Below, piece after piece: positions 1 through 8,242 of a stretch of 24,131 bases of DNA. Position 1 is the first letter of the stretch; each line of letters starts with the position of its first letter. Source of the DNA: a bacterium (GTDB lineage Bacteria; Patescibacteriota; Minisyncoccia; Moranbacterales; DUUL01); assembly GCA_030626045.1 (NCBI GenBank), contig DAOUPS010000004.1:1-24131 (forward strand), in the 5' to 3' direction. Below the pieces are notes generated by a model, which saw only the letters and a list, made by a program, of their open reading frames with translations, was not told where the DNA came from and made no database searches. The position numbers were made by a program, and so were the translations under genes.

Positions 1-841
1 AAGATTCCCATATGAGATATCAAGAGAAGGGCAAGGTCTCACTGATCCATCATAGGAAATCGTCATGGTTGTTACACCAGCGTTACACTTACGCGACATG
101 AAAAGTTCTGGCTTTTCTACGCCCAACATTCCACAAAGTGGAATCGGCTCAAGCGTATCAACTTTCATGTTGAGATTTTTTTTTATCCAGCATAGATCGT
201 TGAGAAATTGAACAGTTTGAGCGCCAGAGAGAGCCATGTCGGAGAACTCAGAACAGTTGCCCGGACAGCCGACCTTAGTCGCCATGAAACTCTTCAGGCC
301 TAACCTTGCAACAACTTTTGCAGTTGCTCTTATTTCCTCAAAGTTAAGTTGAGAAACCACCATATTAGCAGAGATTCTTATCCCTGCTTCGTGAGCGATT
401 TTCACTCCTTTCAATAACCTTTCAAATGAACCTTCCCTTTGAGTTATTTCGTCATGCACTTCCGAAGTTGGCCCTAAAATTGATGTGAGGATATGATTAA
501 GTCCGGCTTTTTTTAAGGCTTTTGCCATAGCAGATGTTAAAAGTGTCAGATTAGAATTCATTCCGACCCCCATACCCATTGACACGGCTGTCTCTATACA
601 AGACAAACATGTCTTCATATTCAACAGGGGCTCACCGCCAGTTATAGTAATATTAAACACTTCTGCTTTACCTAACTTCCGAACAATGTCAACCGCATTC
701 TCTTGCGACAGAGAAACATTTTTTGACAACTTGCTTTCATTTTTTTCCCTCCAAAAATTGTAACAATGCTGACAATAATGATTGCATAACCCTGTCACTT
801 CAATTTGCGCGTCCAAGGGCGCTTTTAATCTCTTGTACATG
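1..841 (-). CDS. Radical SAM/SPASM domain protein, C-terminus beyond window
   Basis: The frame is open for 280 codons from the ATG at 841 to the window edge, so the C-terminus is missing. Residues 19-26 carry the CX3CX2C cluster motif (C19, C23, C26) of radical SAM enzymes, followed by GGEP at 68-71, which contacts S-adenosylmethionine. Near the visible end, C236, C252 and C270 lie in a SPASM arrangement (CNAG, then DGSVRPC), which binds auxiliary iron-sulfur clusters. SPASM enzymes modify peptides or proteins or act in cofactor synthesis; the substrate cannot be told here and no precursor peptide is visible in the window. A strong SD (GGAGG) lies 6 bases before the ATG, unlike most core genes here. 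The gene is divergent from the TrmB-type regulator, which may control it (inference). Confidence 0.9.
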
Positions 842-919
842 ACTATCCTCCTTCCAATTTAATTGTTAAGGTTCTTGCCAAAATTATTTGTTTCTATTTA
901 TGATTTTTATTTTCCGCTA

Positions 920-948
920 AAAATAACAATAATTTAACTTTGCGTCAA
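920..948 (-). promoter_or_regulatory. Sigma70-type promoter of the radical SAM/SPASM gene
   Basis: On the minus strand the -35 TTGACG (943-948) and the -10 TATTTT (920-925) are separated by 17 bases. The predicted start is about 70 bases before the ATG. The -35 overlaps a GCGTCA element that recurs downstream of the divergent promoter. Confidence 0.55.
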
Positions 949-953
949 ATAGC

Positions 954-982
954 TTGACAAACTAAAAAGTATTTGGTATTAT
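954..982 (+). promoter_or_regulatory. Strong sigma70-type promoter of the TrmB-type regulator
   Basis: TTGACA (954-959) and TATTAT (977-982) are spaced by exactly 17 bases. The predicted start is near 989, leaving a leader of about 60 bases without an SD. The promoter is back-to-back with the minus-strand promoter, the two -35 boxes being 5 bases apart. Confidence 0.75.
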
Positions 983-987
983 GATAA

Positions 988-1034
988 GCGAAAATAAGTG
1001 AAAATAATAAATTATGGCGTCAAAATTAGCGTCA
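988..1034. repeat. Short direct repeats in the regulator leader (possible operator)
   Basis: Two tandem 10-mers, GCGAAAATAA (988-997) and GTGAAAATAA (998-1007), are followed by two GCGTCA elements (1017-1022 and 1029-1034) 12 bases apart. A third GCGTCA (942-947) overlaps the divergent -35. Placement around both promoters suggests regulator binding sites, probably for the adjacent TrmB-type protein (inference). Confidence 0.4.
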
Positions 1035-1051
1035 TTTTATAACAAAAGTTT

Positions 1052-1786
1052 ATGATAACACAAGAACAACTGATAAAAATCGGTCTGCCGTCCAGCCAGG
1101 CTAAAATATATTTATCCCTTTTGGAAAACGGCCCCCAATTTTTGCAGGAGGTCTCCAAAAGCACGGGGATCAAGCGCACAACGCTTTACGCTATTATTGA
1201 GAAAATGGTGGCTAAAGATCTGGTCGGCATTGAAGTTAAGCAAAAAAGGAAAAGATACTTTGCCGTAGATCCGGAATGTTTTTTATCACGCATGCGGGAT
1301 CAGAGATTTTTTCTACAGGCTTTGATGCCCCAGCTTAAAACGCTTTTTGAAGAACAAGGAGCGGGCAGCCGAGTTCAAGTTTACGACACAATGGGCGGGC
1401 TTAAAAAAATATTGGAAGAAATAGTTTCTCTAAATCCTGAAAAAGAGGAGCTTTTAACCATTGAAGGCGACATTCGGCAAGCGCTTAAAATCGGTTTTGA
1501 TTTTTGGAAAGAACTGCTGGCCAAAAAGAAAAAAATGGGAATTTCTTCCCGTACGGTTGTTCCCTCCGGCGAAAAAGATGAATTTGTTATCCGCGACCAT
1601 AAAATTAAATTGCGAACCAGCGCTTTTCTGCAAGATTTTAAAATTATGCTGTATCTTTACGCCGACAAATCCGCCATAATAATTCCCGCAGACACTTTGT
1701 GCATTGTTATTGAAAATAAAAAGATCAAAGACGCTCTAACGGCTTTGTTTGAAATAATCTGGCGGAGATCTAAACCAATAAACTGA
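1052..1786 (+). CDS. TrmB-family winged-helix transcriptional regulator
   Basis: This 244-residue protein opens with a winged helix-turn-helix (about residues 3-70: IGLPSSQAKIYLSLLENG, then STGIKRTTLYAIIEKM). That is the arrangement of TrmB-type regulators, in which an N-terminal DNA-binding domain is followed by an effector or dimerisation domain. The remainder (about 85-240) is an alpha/beta domain with no diagnostic ligand motif visible. TrmB proteins control sugar or metabolic genes in archaea and many bacteria, but the effector here is unknown. There is no SD before the ATG. Repeats in its own leader and the divergent radical SAM gene point to local and possibly autogenous control. The family call is good; the target is inferred. 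Confidence 0.8.
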   Translation: MITQEQLIKIGLPSSQAKIYLSLLENGPQFLQEVSKSTGIKRTTLYAIIEKMVAKDLVGIEVKQKRKRYFAVDPECFLSRMRDQRFFLQALMPQLKTLFEEQGAGSRVQVYDTMGGLKKILEEIVSLNPEKEELLTIEGDIRQALKIGFDFWKELLAKKKKMGISSRTVVPSGEKDEFVIRDHKIKLRTSAFLQDFKIMLYLYADKSAIIIPADTLCIVIENKKIKDALTALFEIIWRRSKPIN

Positions 1787-1844
1787 AAAGGTTCAAGGCT
1801 GGATCCATTGAACCCACAAAAGAATAATCAAAAACAAGTTTTTA

Positions 1845-1873
1845 AAAAACGGCTCTTCTGTAGAGCCGTTTTT
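1845..1873. terminator. Bidirectional Rho-independent terminator
   Basis: The stem CGGCTCT/AGAGCCG with a 5-base loop is extended by A/T pairs, giving U-tracts on both strands. It lies between the convergent regulator and phosphohexomutase genes. Confidence 0.85.
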
Positions 1874-1895
1874 AAATTTTTGCAAAAGTAGAAAT

Positions 1896-3263
1896 TCAAC
1901 CGCGGATAACCTTAAGCACTTCATCTCTCTTCTCTTCCATTAGCTCTTCAGTCCTGGCTTCCAAATTCAGCCGCAGTTTCGGTTCCGTGTTGGATCCGCG
2001 GACATTAAACCACCAGTTCTCATATTCTACCGTAATGCCATCCAGATCGTTCTGCTGTCCATTTTGATACTTATTTTTTATTTCTTCGATCTTCTCTTGT
2101 ACGTCGTCAACGATCGAATTTATTTCCCCGGAATGGCAATATCTTTTGTGAGGTCTGACATATTCAGAAAAGGTTTTCCCTGATTCTGAAATTTCCTGCA
2201 ATAATTTAAGAGTAACGATCATCGGCACTTCGTAGCATCCTTCTTTCATGTTCAGAAAAAAATGGCCTGACGATTCTCCGGCAAAGACCGCTCCTTCTTT
2301 GACAACCTGCGCCTTGATCAAAGAATGGCCAACCGGAGTAATTATCGGAATACCGCCGTTTTCTTTGATAATATCAAAGGTTATTCTTCCCGGACGAATA
2401 TCATAGGCGATCTTCGCACCCGGATTTTCACGTAAAAATATTTTAGACAAGATCGCCCTCAAGATTCCCGGGTCAACTATTTCTCCCAATTCGTCAACAA
2501 AGAAAATTCTATCTCCGTCGCCATCAGTAGCAATTCCGATATCCGCTTTTTCTTCTTTCACTTTTTTCTGCAGATCCGCCATATTTTCAAACTTCAATGG
2601 GTCCGCTTCGTGTGATGGAAAAGTCCCATCCAATTGCCAATTTATTTTCACTAAGTTATGAGGCAAACGCCCAAACAACTCGTCAAAATATTGGGCGCCC
2701 ATCGAATTGGCAGGGTCAATTACTATTTTAAAAGATTTGATCTTGGATAAGTCGACAAATTTCAGATCATGTTCTATGTGGTCTCTTAAAACATCTTTTT
2801 TAACTTCTATTTCCCCTTTTTCTTTATCGGGTGCTAAGTTTCCGCTCATCACTGAATCTCTTAGATCAAATATCCCCGAATCTTTGCTAACCGGCAAAGC
2901 TTTTTCTCTTACAATTTTAAAGCCGTTATACTCTTTTGGATTGTGTGATGCTGAGACCAATATCCCGCCGTCATAATTATAATGGGCCACGGCAAAATAA
3001 AATGTAGGCGTTGAGGATAATCCGATATCAATCACGTCCGATCCTCCGTCCGAAAGACCCTTCATAAGCTCCTTTTTTAGCGCAGGAGATGATAATCGCA
3101 TATCCGCTCCAACAACAATTTTGATCCTACTTTTTTCATTCAATTCTTTTCGCCTCATTTTACTAAAAGCCAGTCCCAGATCATAGGCGGTCTTTTCATC
3201 AAGATCTTTTTTATAGACTCCCCTGACGTCGTAGGCTTTAAAAATTTCCGGTTTTGTATTCAT
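1896..3263 (-). CDS. Phosphomannomutase/phosphoglucomutase (alpha-D-phosphohexomutase)
   Basis: A full-length 455-residue member of the phosphohexomutase family, which interconverts hexose 6-phosphate and 1-phosphate through a phosphoserine. The four family signatures are present in order: the catalytic loop SASHNP with Ser106, the metal-binding loop DGDGDR (247-252), the sugar-recognition loop GESSGH (329-334), and the phosphate-binding loop RGSNTEP (422-428). It supplies mannose-1-phosphate or glucose-1-phosphate for nucleotide sugars, which fits the GalU and RmlA-like genes further on and the glycosylphosphotransferase in the same operon. It is the last gene of a minus-strand operon, 15 bases after tsaE, with no SD. 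Substrate preference (ManB or Pgm) cannot be fixed from sequence alone. Confidence 0.93.
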   Translation of the reverse strand: MNTKPEIFKAYDVRGVYKKDLDEKTAYDLGLAFSKMRRKELNEKSRIKIVVGADMRLSSPALKKELMKGLSDGGSDVIDIGLSSTPTFYFAVAHYNYDGGILVSASHNPKEYNGFKIVREKALPVSKDSGIFDLRDSVMSGNLAPDKEKGEIEVKKDVLRDHIEHDLKFVDLSKIKSFKIVIDPANSMGAQYFDELFGRLPHNLVKINWQLDGTFPSHEADPLKFENMADLQKKVKEEKADIGIATDGDGDRIFFVDELGEIVDPGILRAILSKIFLRENPGAKIAYDIRPGRITFDIIKENGGIPIITPVGHSLIKAQVVKEGAVFAGESSGHFFLNMKEGCYEVPMIVTLKLLQEISESGKTFSEYVRPHKRYCHSGEINSIVDDVQEKIEEIKNKYQNGQQNDLDGITVEYENWWFNVRGSNTEPKLRLNLEARTEELMEEKRDEVLKVIRG

Positions 3264-3278
3264 GGATTTGATGAATTT

Positions 3279-3710
3279 TTACAAATTAACATCTATTTTT
3301 CTTTTGTCTTTGTCAATGATCGAAAGATCAATTAGGCAGTATCTCTCTGGAATAATATCCCAAATTTTTTCCGGCCATTCAACCAGCACACAATTTCTTT
3401 TGTTGCTAATAATCTCTTTCCAGCCAAGCTTCTCAATGTCATAACTATCCACGCGATAACAGTCAAAATGATAAACGTTTTCAAATTTTTCGTGCTTGAT
3501 GCCGTACTTTTTCATTATAACAAACGTCGGGGACGTAAAAGGCCCTTTAGCGCCAAATGCCTTTAATATTCCTTGTGCGAACGTTGTTTTTCCGGCGCCT
3601 AATTCACCCCTCAAAAGAACAACATTGCAACCGCCAAAATATCGCGTGACTTCCCGCGCGACATCCCACATTTCTTTGTTGGTGTGAGTAAAAAACCGCT
3701 TTTTCATCAT
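3279..3710 (-). CDS. tsaE: tRNA t6A biosynthesis ATPase TsaE
   Basis: TsaE is the P-loop ATPase that works with TsaB and TsaD to put threonylcarbamoyl on A37 of ANN-decoding tRNAs. From the ATG at 3710 the protein has 143 residues. It carries a Walker A GELGAGKTT (35-43), SPTF (60-63), the family motif HFDCYR (81-86) and EWPEK (111-115). The frame could be opened 7 codons earlier at a TTG (3731), but neither site has a good SD and TsaE proteins normally begin just before this region, so I prefer the ATG. A second ATG follows immediately. It sits between the MurC-like and phosphohexomutase genes in one operon. Confidence 0.92.
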   Translation of the reverse strand: MMKKRFFTHTNKEMWDVAREVTRYFGGCNVVLLRGELGAGKTTFAQGILKAFGAKGPFTSPTFVIMKKYGIKHEKFENVYHFDCYRVDSYDIEKLGWKEIISNKRNCVLVEWPEKIWDIIPERYCLIDLSIIDKDKRKIDVNL

Positions 3711-3781
3711 GTTCAAAGGGACTGCTTCCAAACTCGCACCAGCACGTAATTTTTGGTATGAATTAGTTTGGCAATAGTCCT

Positions 3782-5167
3782 TTAAATTATTTTCTGATCA
3801 ATGAGCATTGCATGAAGCTCCCAGACATTTCCGGCTCCCATTGTAATAACAACATCATCTTGATTGATCTTATCTCTCAAATAAGCATAACATTCTTCAA
3901 TGGTGGGAATATATTCAACACTTGGCTTATATTTCATGATCTTTTTAACAAGATCTTTTGAATGAATGTCCGCTGTATCTTTTTCTCTGGCTGAGCCATA
4001 AATATCAAGCACAATTACCTCATCGGCATTTTCAAAGCTTTGAGAGAACTCGTCCAATAACACTCGAGTGCGAGAATATGTATGCGGGTGAAAAACACAT
4101 ATCGTATTTCTACCGGGGTATCTTTCTTTAACGGCCGCCAGGGTCGCTTTTATTTCTTCAGGATGATGGGCATAATCATCAATAAGTATTGCGCCATTGC
4201 TTTCACCGATCAACTCAAACCGGCGCGCGGCGCCGCGATATTCTTTCAGAGATCTTATTATTTTATCACGATCAAGCCCAAGGTGATCACAGGCCGCAAT
4301 AACAGCAGTCGCGTTAAGCAAGTTGTGTTTTCCCGGAATATCAAGAGATAAATTATCAGGAGTTTTAATAATCACAACATTCATCTTTTCGCATTCTTCT
4401 CTTAAATCATTTTCGAGCTGTTCATTGGCAAATATTCCATAAAAAATTACCCTGCACTTCGCTTTTTTAGCGATTTGAACAACATCAGCGCTTTCGCCCC
4501 AAGCTACAAGGAAACCGTGCCTGGGAATTTTTTTGATGAATTCTTCAAAAACTTTTTTGTAGCCATCAAATGTCTTAAAATAGTCAGGGTGGTCATAATC
4601 AATACTGGTCAGAACTACGCCAAGCGGATCATATTTTGAAAGTTTGTTTTGGTACTCATCGGCTTCAATTATAAAATAATTCGATTGTCCCAGCATTACG
4701 TTTGATTTGAGCTGTTTTACCTTTGACCCGATAATCGCTGTTGGATCCGCTCCGGCCTCCTTCATTGCAAGAGCAAGCATGGCGGTCGTGGTTGTTTTGC
4801 CATGCGTGCCGCATACCGCAATTCCAAAATGCGGCCTCAAAAGCAGACCAGCTAGCTCAGGATAAGAAATAATATCAATATTATTTTCTTTCGCATAACG
4901 AATTTCCCGGTTATTATTTTCGTCATATGTAGTGGAATGAATTACAAGATCAATTGGCATTTCCTTTTTCATGTTTTCAACGTTAAATCCCTCATAAAAT
5001 CTAATGCCGAGCCGCTTTAAGGTTTCATCGGTAAAAAACGTTTCATCTACATCCGAGCCGACAACTTCTTTGCCTTGCGCGTGAAATATTTCCGCAAAAG
5101 CTACAACACCAGAACCTTTGATGCCGACAATATATATTTTTTTAATCTTTTTTAGATCAAGGCTCAT
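3782..5167 (-). CDS. murC: UDP-N-acetylmuramate--L-alanine ligase (MurC-like Mur ligase)
   Basis: This 461-residue protein has the three-domain Mur ligase plan. An N-terminal Rossmann-type domain opens with IVGIKGSG (13-20). The central ATPase has GTHGKTTT (120-127), an EADEY motif and the DYDHPDYF signature. The C-terminal domain has RRFELIG, DDYAHHPEEIKA, FHPHTYSRT and TMGAGN. MurC joins L-alanine to UDP-N-acetylmuramate in the cytoplasm during peptidoglycan precursor synthesis. The EADEY motif is also typical of the recycling ligase Mpl, so an Mpl-like substrate cannot be fully excluded, but the rest of the motif set fits MurC. It starts 17 bases after the stop of the upstream glycosylphosphotransferase. 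No other mur genes are in the window. Confidence 0.88.
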   Translation of the reverse strand: MSLDLKKIKKIYIVGIKGSGVVAFAEIFHAQGKEVVGSDVDETFFTDETLKRLGIRFYEGFNVENMKKEMPIDLVIHSTTYDENNNREIRYAKENNIDIISYPELAGLLLRPHFGIAVCGTHGKTTTTAMLALAMKEAGADPTAIIGSKVKQLKSNVMLGQSNYFIIEADEYQNKLSKYDPLGVVLTSIDYDHPDYFKTFDGYKKVFEEFIKKIPRHGFLVAWGESADVVQIAKKAKCRVIFYGIFANEQLENDLREECEKMNVVIIKTPDNLSLDIPGKHNLLNATAVIAACDHLGLDRDKIIRSLKEYRGAARRFELIGESNGAILIDDYAHHPEEIKATLAAVKERYPGRNTICVFHPHTYSRTRVLLDEFSQSFENADEVIVLDIYGSAREKDTADIHSKDLVKKIMKYKPSVEYIPTIEECYAYLRDKINQDDVVITMGAGNVWELHAMLIDQKII

Positions 5168-5184
5168 AATTAGTTTGCATTATA

Positions 5185-6600
5185 TTAGTTTCTTCTTTTC
5201 ATAAGAAGCGCCGGAAATGTCTTAAGGATGATCTTAATATCAAGCCAAAGCGACCAGTTTTCGATATAGTAAGTATCAAGCCTTACTTCGTCTTTGAATT
5301 CAAGATCACTGCGTCCCGATATCTGAGCCATTCCCGTAATGCCGGGTTTAATAGTCAACACTCTTTTTTGATAGTCCTCATATTTTTCAACCTCGATCGG
5401 CTGGTGAGGCCGCGGACCGACCAAACTCATCTCGCCTTTTAAAACATTAAAAAACTGCGGAAATTCATCAAGGGAATAGCGCTCAAGAGTCGTGCCGATC
5501 TTTGTTCTGCGCGGATCATTCTTTATTTTATAAATCGGTCCGTCTTTAATAGACTGCTCTTCAATAAGCTTCTTTAAATACATCAGCGCTCTCCGATTAT
5601 GTTCAGACGAATACTGTTGTCCATGGCAATACTTATTTTTAATATAGCGAAACTTATACAAATTAAAGTTTCCTTTGTGGCTAACGCGTTCATTGAAAAA
5701 AATAATTGGGTGTCTTGATTCAAGCCATATTAACAGCGCGATAGCAAGCATCGGAATGCCAAAAACAATAATCCCGGCCATAGCGCCTACAATATCAAAT
5801 CCGCGCTTAAGAATTTTCCCCCAGCCATCAAGAGGCGTACTTTTTATTTTGATCATCGGCTCCCCTAAAAAAACGCCTAAATCTAAATTTGAGGTCTGCA
5901 GTAATGTTGGAACATACTTAAACTCTATTCTGTTTTGCATGCAGTACTCTTTCAGATTAAGCAATTTATCACGGCTGATATTCGGCGAACATTGGATGAT
6001 CTCGTCAACACCATTGATCTTTTTGATGCGCTTTATGCGTTCAATGTCCACTTCATCAATATGCCCGATAACTTGATATCCGAGCTCGGGAGACATCTTT
6101 ACCTTTCGCCTTAAAGAACTGCAAATATTGTTAGCTCCCACTACCAGTAATCTGTGAACGCCGATTCTCTTCCATTTCAATAAAAAACGCTGAAGAAGTC
6201 CCAGCGCAATTCGTCCCAATGAAACAAATACAACAATCATGGCTCCACCGCTTAAAATAATAAATCGTGAAGAAAAAAGTTCACGATTCAAGAAAATTAC
6301 CACAATAACAATCATCAACCCGATAACTGTCGCTCGAAAAACTTGATAGATCTCTTTTGATATCCGCTTGGTCGCCCTAATGTTATACAAACCGTCGATA
6401 GCATACACAATAACAAAAAAGGCCGCAACCATTAAAACCATCTCGGCATATTGTCGGTTCCCAAGCTGATAAAGTATCGGATAGCTTTCTTGAATGCTTG
6501 GATTGATACGCAAAATATATGCCAAAAAGCCCGCAAGCATTATCATGAGATAATCAACCGGCACTTGTAACGCACTGAAGAATAATTCTGATTTCTTCAT
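5185..6600 (-). CDS. Polyprenyl glycosylphosphotransferase (WbaP/CpsE type)
   Basis: This 471-residue membrane enzyme starts exopolysaccharide, capsule or glycan assembly by moving a sugar-1-phosphate from a nucleotide sugar to undecaprenyl phosphate. The N-terminal half has about four membrane segments (about 11-31, 51-70, 88-104, 112-128), then a cytoplasmic Rossmann-like domain (about 148-250). The C-terminal catalytic part has the KRGFDIVGA entry (265-273), a re-entrant hydrophobic helix (about 270-293), and the family motifs SLDEFPQ (376-382), MSLVGPRPH (391-399) and KPGITGMAQISGRS (418-431). It is the first gene of the operon leading into murC, tsaE and the phosphohexomutase, with a clear promoter but no SD. 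The sugar transferred is not determinable. Confidence 0.92.
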   Translation of the reverse strand: MKKSELFFSALQVPVDYLMIMLAGFLAYILRINPSIQESYPILYQLGNRQYAEMVLMVAAFFVIVYAIDGLYNIRATKRISKEIYQVFRATVIGLMIVIVVIFLNRELFSSRFIILSGGAMIVVFVSLGRIALGLLQRFLLKWKRIGVHRLLVVGANNICSSLRRKVKMSPELGYQVIGHIDEVDIERIKRIKKINGVDEIIQCSPNISRDKLLNLKEYCMQNRIEFKYVPTLLQTSNLDLGVFLGEPMIKIKSTPLDGWGKILKRGFDIVGAMAGIIVFGIPMLAIALLIWLESRHPIIFFNERVSHKGNFNLYKFRYIKNKYCHGQQYSSEHNRRALMYLKKLIEEQSIKDGPIYKIKNDPRRTKIGTTLERYSLDEFPQFFNVLKGEMSLVGPRPHQPIEVEKYEDYQKRVLTIKPGITGMAQISGRSDLEFKDEVRLDTYYIENWSLWLDIKIILKTFPALLMKRRN

Positions 6601-6659
6601 TTATGTCAATAGTTTTTAACATTTGTGATCAAAACGCGCACCCTGATTAATGATGTTTA

Positions 6660-6688
6660 ATTGTACCACCGTTTTTGGCAAATCACAA
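6660..6688 (-). promoter_or_regulatory. Promoter of the envelope-precursor operon
   Basis: Minus-strand TTGTGA (6683-6688) and TACAAT (6660-6665) are 17 bases apart, giving a start near 6653 and a leader of about 50 bases. It is downstream of the rnpB terminator, so the operon has its own start. Confidence 0.65.
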
Positions 6689-6703
6689 TATACTTCAAGG
6701 ATC

Positions 6704-6734
6704 GTTCCCGAATGAATTTTGTTGACTCGGGAAC
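6704..6734. other. Inverted repeat upstream of the operon promoter
   Basis: A perfect 8-base inverted repeat, GTTCCCGA (6704-6711) and TCGGGAAC (6727-6734), flanks a 15-base spacer. It has no T-tract, so it is not an obvious terminator. It lies between the rnpB terminator and the -35 box at 6683-6688 and could be an operator. Confidence 0.4.
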
Positions 6735-6748
6735 AACTCCTCTATATT

Positions 6749-6782
6749 AAAAAGCAGTCCCGAACACTTGGGACTGCTTTTT
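6749..6782 (-). terminator. Rho-independent terminator of rnpB
   Basis: Stem GCAGTCCC/GGGACTGC with an 8-base loop, flanked by A and T runs so that either strand ends in U5. It follows immediately on the 3' end of the RNase P RNA. Confidence 0.85.
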
Positions 6783-7301
6783 GTCTCGTAAACGTAAGCC
6801 GGATTCTGTCGCACTTGCGCGCGTGCAGTCATTTATCTTTATCATACATTACTGTATGACTTGAGCGGCACTTCGCCACATCAATAAAACGTTCTATGTG
6901 CAAAATATGATCTTAACAGGTGCACAAAACTAAAAAAGGCTTGTGCTTGAGGGTTATCTGTTCCAATGATATGAGCGTTTTATTGATATGGCGACACGGC
7001 CTTGCACCAGACAGGGTTTACCATGTATTGTCATTGCTGACAAACAAGCATTGTAATTGATTGCTTTTTTAAAGAAGCAACAGTACCAATGCACTTTTCA
7101 CCTTTTACCTGCCCCAGAGAATTGTCTCCAAAGCGGGATAGTATTGTCTCTGTGGCACTTTCCCTTGCATAGTGTTTCCACTATACCGGTCGGGGTTACC
7201 GACTGTCATTTTCCTGTTATGGAAATATTCCAAACGTGGAGGTGTCCGGACTTTCCTCTCAGTATTTAAATATACTGAGCGACTGCTGTAAAAAACGAGA
7301 C
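6783..7301 (-). ncRNA. rnpB: RNase P RNA (bacterial type A), enlarged P15 region
   Basis: This is the catalytic RNA that trims 5' leaders from tRNA precursors. Conserved blocks appear in order: P1 (GTCTCGT paired with ACGAGAC at the ends), P2 (GCAGTC/GACTGC), a perfect P3 hairpin (CTCAGTAT/ATACTGAG), the P4 5' strand GAGGAAAGTCCGGACACC (7241-7258), CACAGAGA, GGTAAACCC then GGTGCAAGGCC, and the 3' block CGACAGAATCCGGCTTACG. P12 (GCATTG/CAATGC) is also visible. At about 519 nt it is long for this RNA. The excess lies after AAGGCC, where the P15 region is a 17-bp helix capped by about 90 nt more. I see no clear GGU in L15. Promoter and terminator fit both ends. Confidence 0.95.
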
Positions 7302-7307
7302 AAGCCT

Positions 7308-7336
7308 ATTAAATCACATTATTATTCTTTTGTCAA
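7308..7336 (-). promoter_or_regulatory. rnpB promoter
   Basis: Minus-strand TTGACA (7331-7336) and TTTAAT (7308-7313) have a 17-base spacer and place the start at about 7301, the first base of P1. Confidence 0.85.
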
Positions 7337-7407
7337 CAGCAGCGATATTCCAACCATTTGGCAACACCACAAAAATGGGTTCTTAGATGCACTAAAGAGC
7401 TAATGTA

Positions 7408-7992
7408 TTATTTTTCCCAAATATCCACTTCCATACCTGATAACATCTTATAGAGCAAGTTGAGCGGCAGGCCAACCACATTGTAATAATCGCCCTCGAT
7501 TTTTTCTACAAAAACAGCTCCCCTATCTTGAATGCCAAAAGCACCGGCTTTATCTAGCGGCTCATTTGTATTGACATAGTTTTCAATTTCTTCTTTTGAC
7601 AATTTTTTGATAAAAACCTTGGTTGCCAAACTTTCGGAAATAATATTTTTCCTTTTTGTATCCATTATTGCCACTCCTGAAATAACTTTCAAAACTTTTC
7701 CGCTAATTTGTTTGAGCATTTCCCGGGCATTATCTTTTGTGCAAGGCTTTCCCAATAATCTGCCGCCTAAAACAACAAAGGTGTCCGCTCCAATAATAAT
7801 TCCGCCGCAATTTTTAGCCGCATCTTTAACTTTTTGTTCAGCCAAATGCTTGGCCAGCTCTTTCGGCGCTAAATTCAAATTCATTTCCTCCGTATAATCA
7901 CTGGGAACCGATTGAAATTTTAAACCGATGTTTTTTAAGATCTTGATCCGTCTTGGCGAAGTAGAAGCTAAAAATATTTTTTTAGATGCCAT
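7408..7992 (-). CDS. maf: Maf-type nucleotide pyrophosphatase
   Basis: The 194-residue protein matches the Maf/YhdE family, which hydrolyses non-canonical or methylated nucleoside triphosphates (dTTP, UTP and modified forms) to monophosphates and keeps them out of nucleic acids. The N-terminal LASTSPRR (8-15) is the phosphate-binding signature. GADT with Asp70 is the catalytic acid, and DKAGAFGIQDRGAVFV plus the YYNVVGLP end segment are also typical. Length is normal for the family. It has its own promoter at 8055-8083 and no SD. Which Maf subgroup it belongs to, and so its exact nucleotide preference, is not settled. Confidence 0.92.
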   Translation of the reverse strand: MASKKIFLASTSPRRIKILKNIGLKFQSVPSDYTEEMNLNLAPKELAKHLAEQKVKDAAKNCGGIIIGADTFVVLGGRLLGKPCTKDNAREMLKQISGKVLKVISGVAIMDTKRKNIISESLATKVFIKKLSKEEIENYVNTNEPLDKAGAFGIQDRGAVFVEKIEGDYYNVVGLPLNLLYKMLSGMEVDIWEK

Positions 7993-8054
7993 AGTTGTTT
8001 GGTTAAAAGAATTATTTCCTGTAGAATTCGTCAGCGCTATTTATAATTTGAAAA

Positions 8055-8083
8055 AGTATAAACAACGCTAGAGCTTCTTACAA
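8055..8083 (-). promoter_or_regulatory. Probable maf promoter
   Basis: Minus-strand TTGTAA (8078-8083) and TATACT (8055-8060) are 17 bases apart, with a predicted start about 55 bases before the maf ATG. Confidence 0.5.
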
Positions 8084-8154
8084 CTTAATTATAGCATTAT
8101 CATACCATTCTCTCACTATTCAATACTTAAGGAACTTTATTCAAAATCCCCTGA

Positions 8155-8217
8155 CAAAACCGCAACTTTTGCAATTTTGATAAGAGAGGCAAGGAGAATT
8201 TGTTAAAACTCCTTGCC
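8155..8217 (-). terminator. Tandem hairpins ending the ribozyme-led cassette
   Basis: A 9-bp stem (GGCAAGGAG 8188-8196 with CTCCTTGCC 8209-8217) is followed in the minus direction by a second hairpin (CAAAA/TTTTG with GCAA/TTGC, 8155-8179). The U-tract after the first hairpin is modest on the minus strand and somewhat better on the plus strand, but no plus-strand gene lies nearby. Termination of the orphan-gene transcript is the likely role. Confidence 0.55.
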
Positions 8218-8242
8218 GTTTTAATTGGAACTATCTAAGAAA

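Noticed and set aside
7057..7269. 70-residue plus-strand ORF
   Set aside because: It lies entirely inside the RNase P RNA gene on the other strand, whose conserved blocks explain the sequence.
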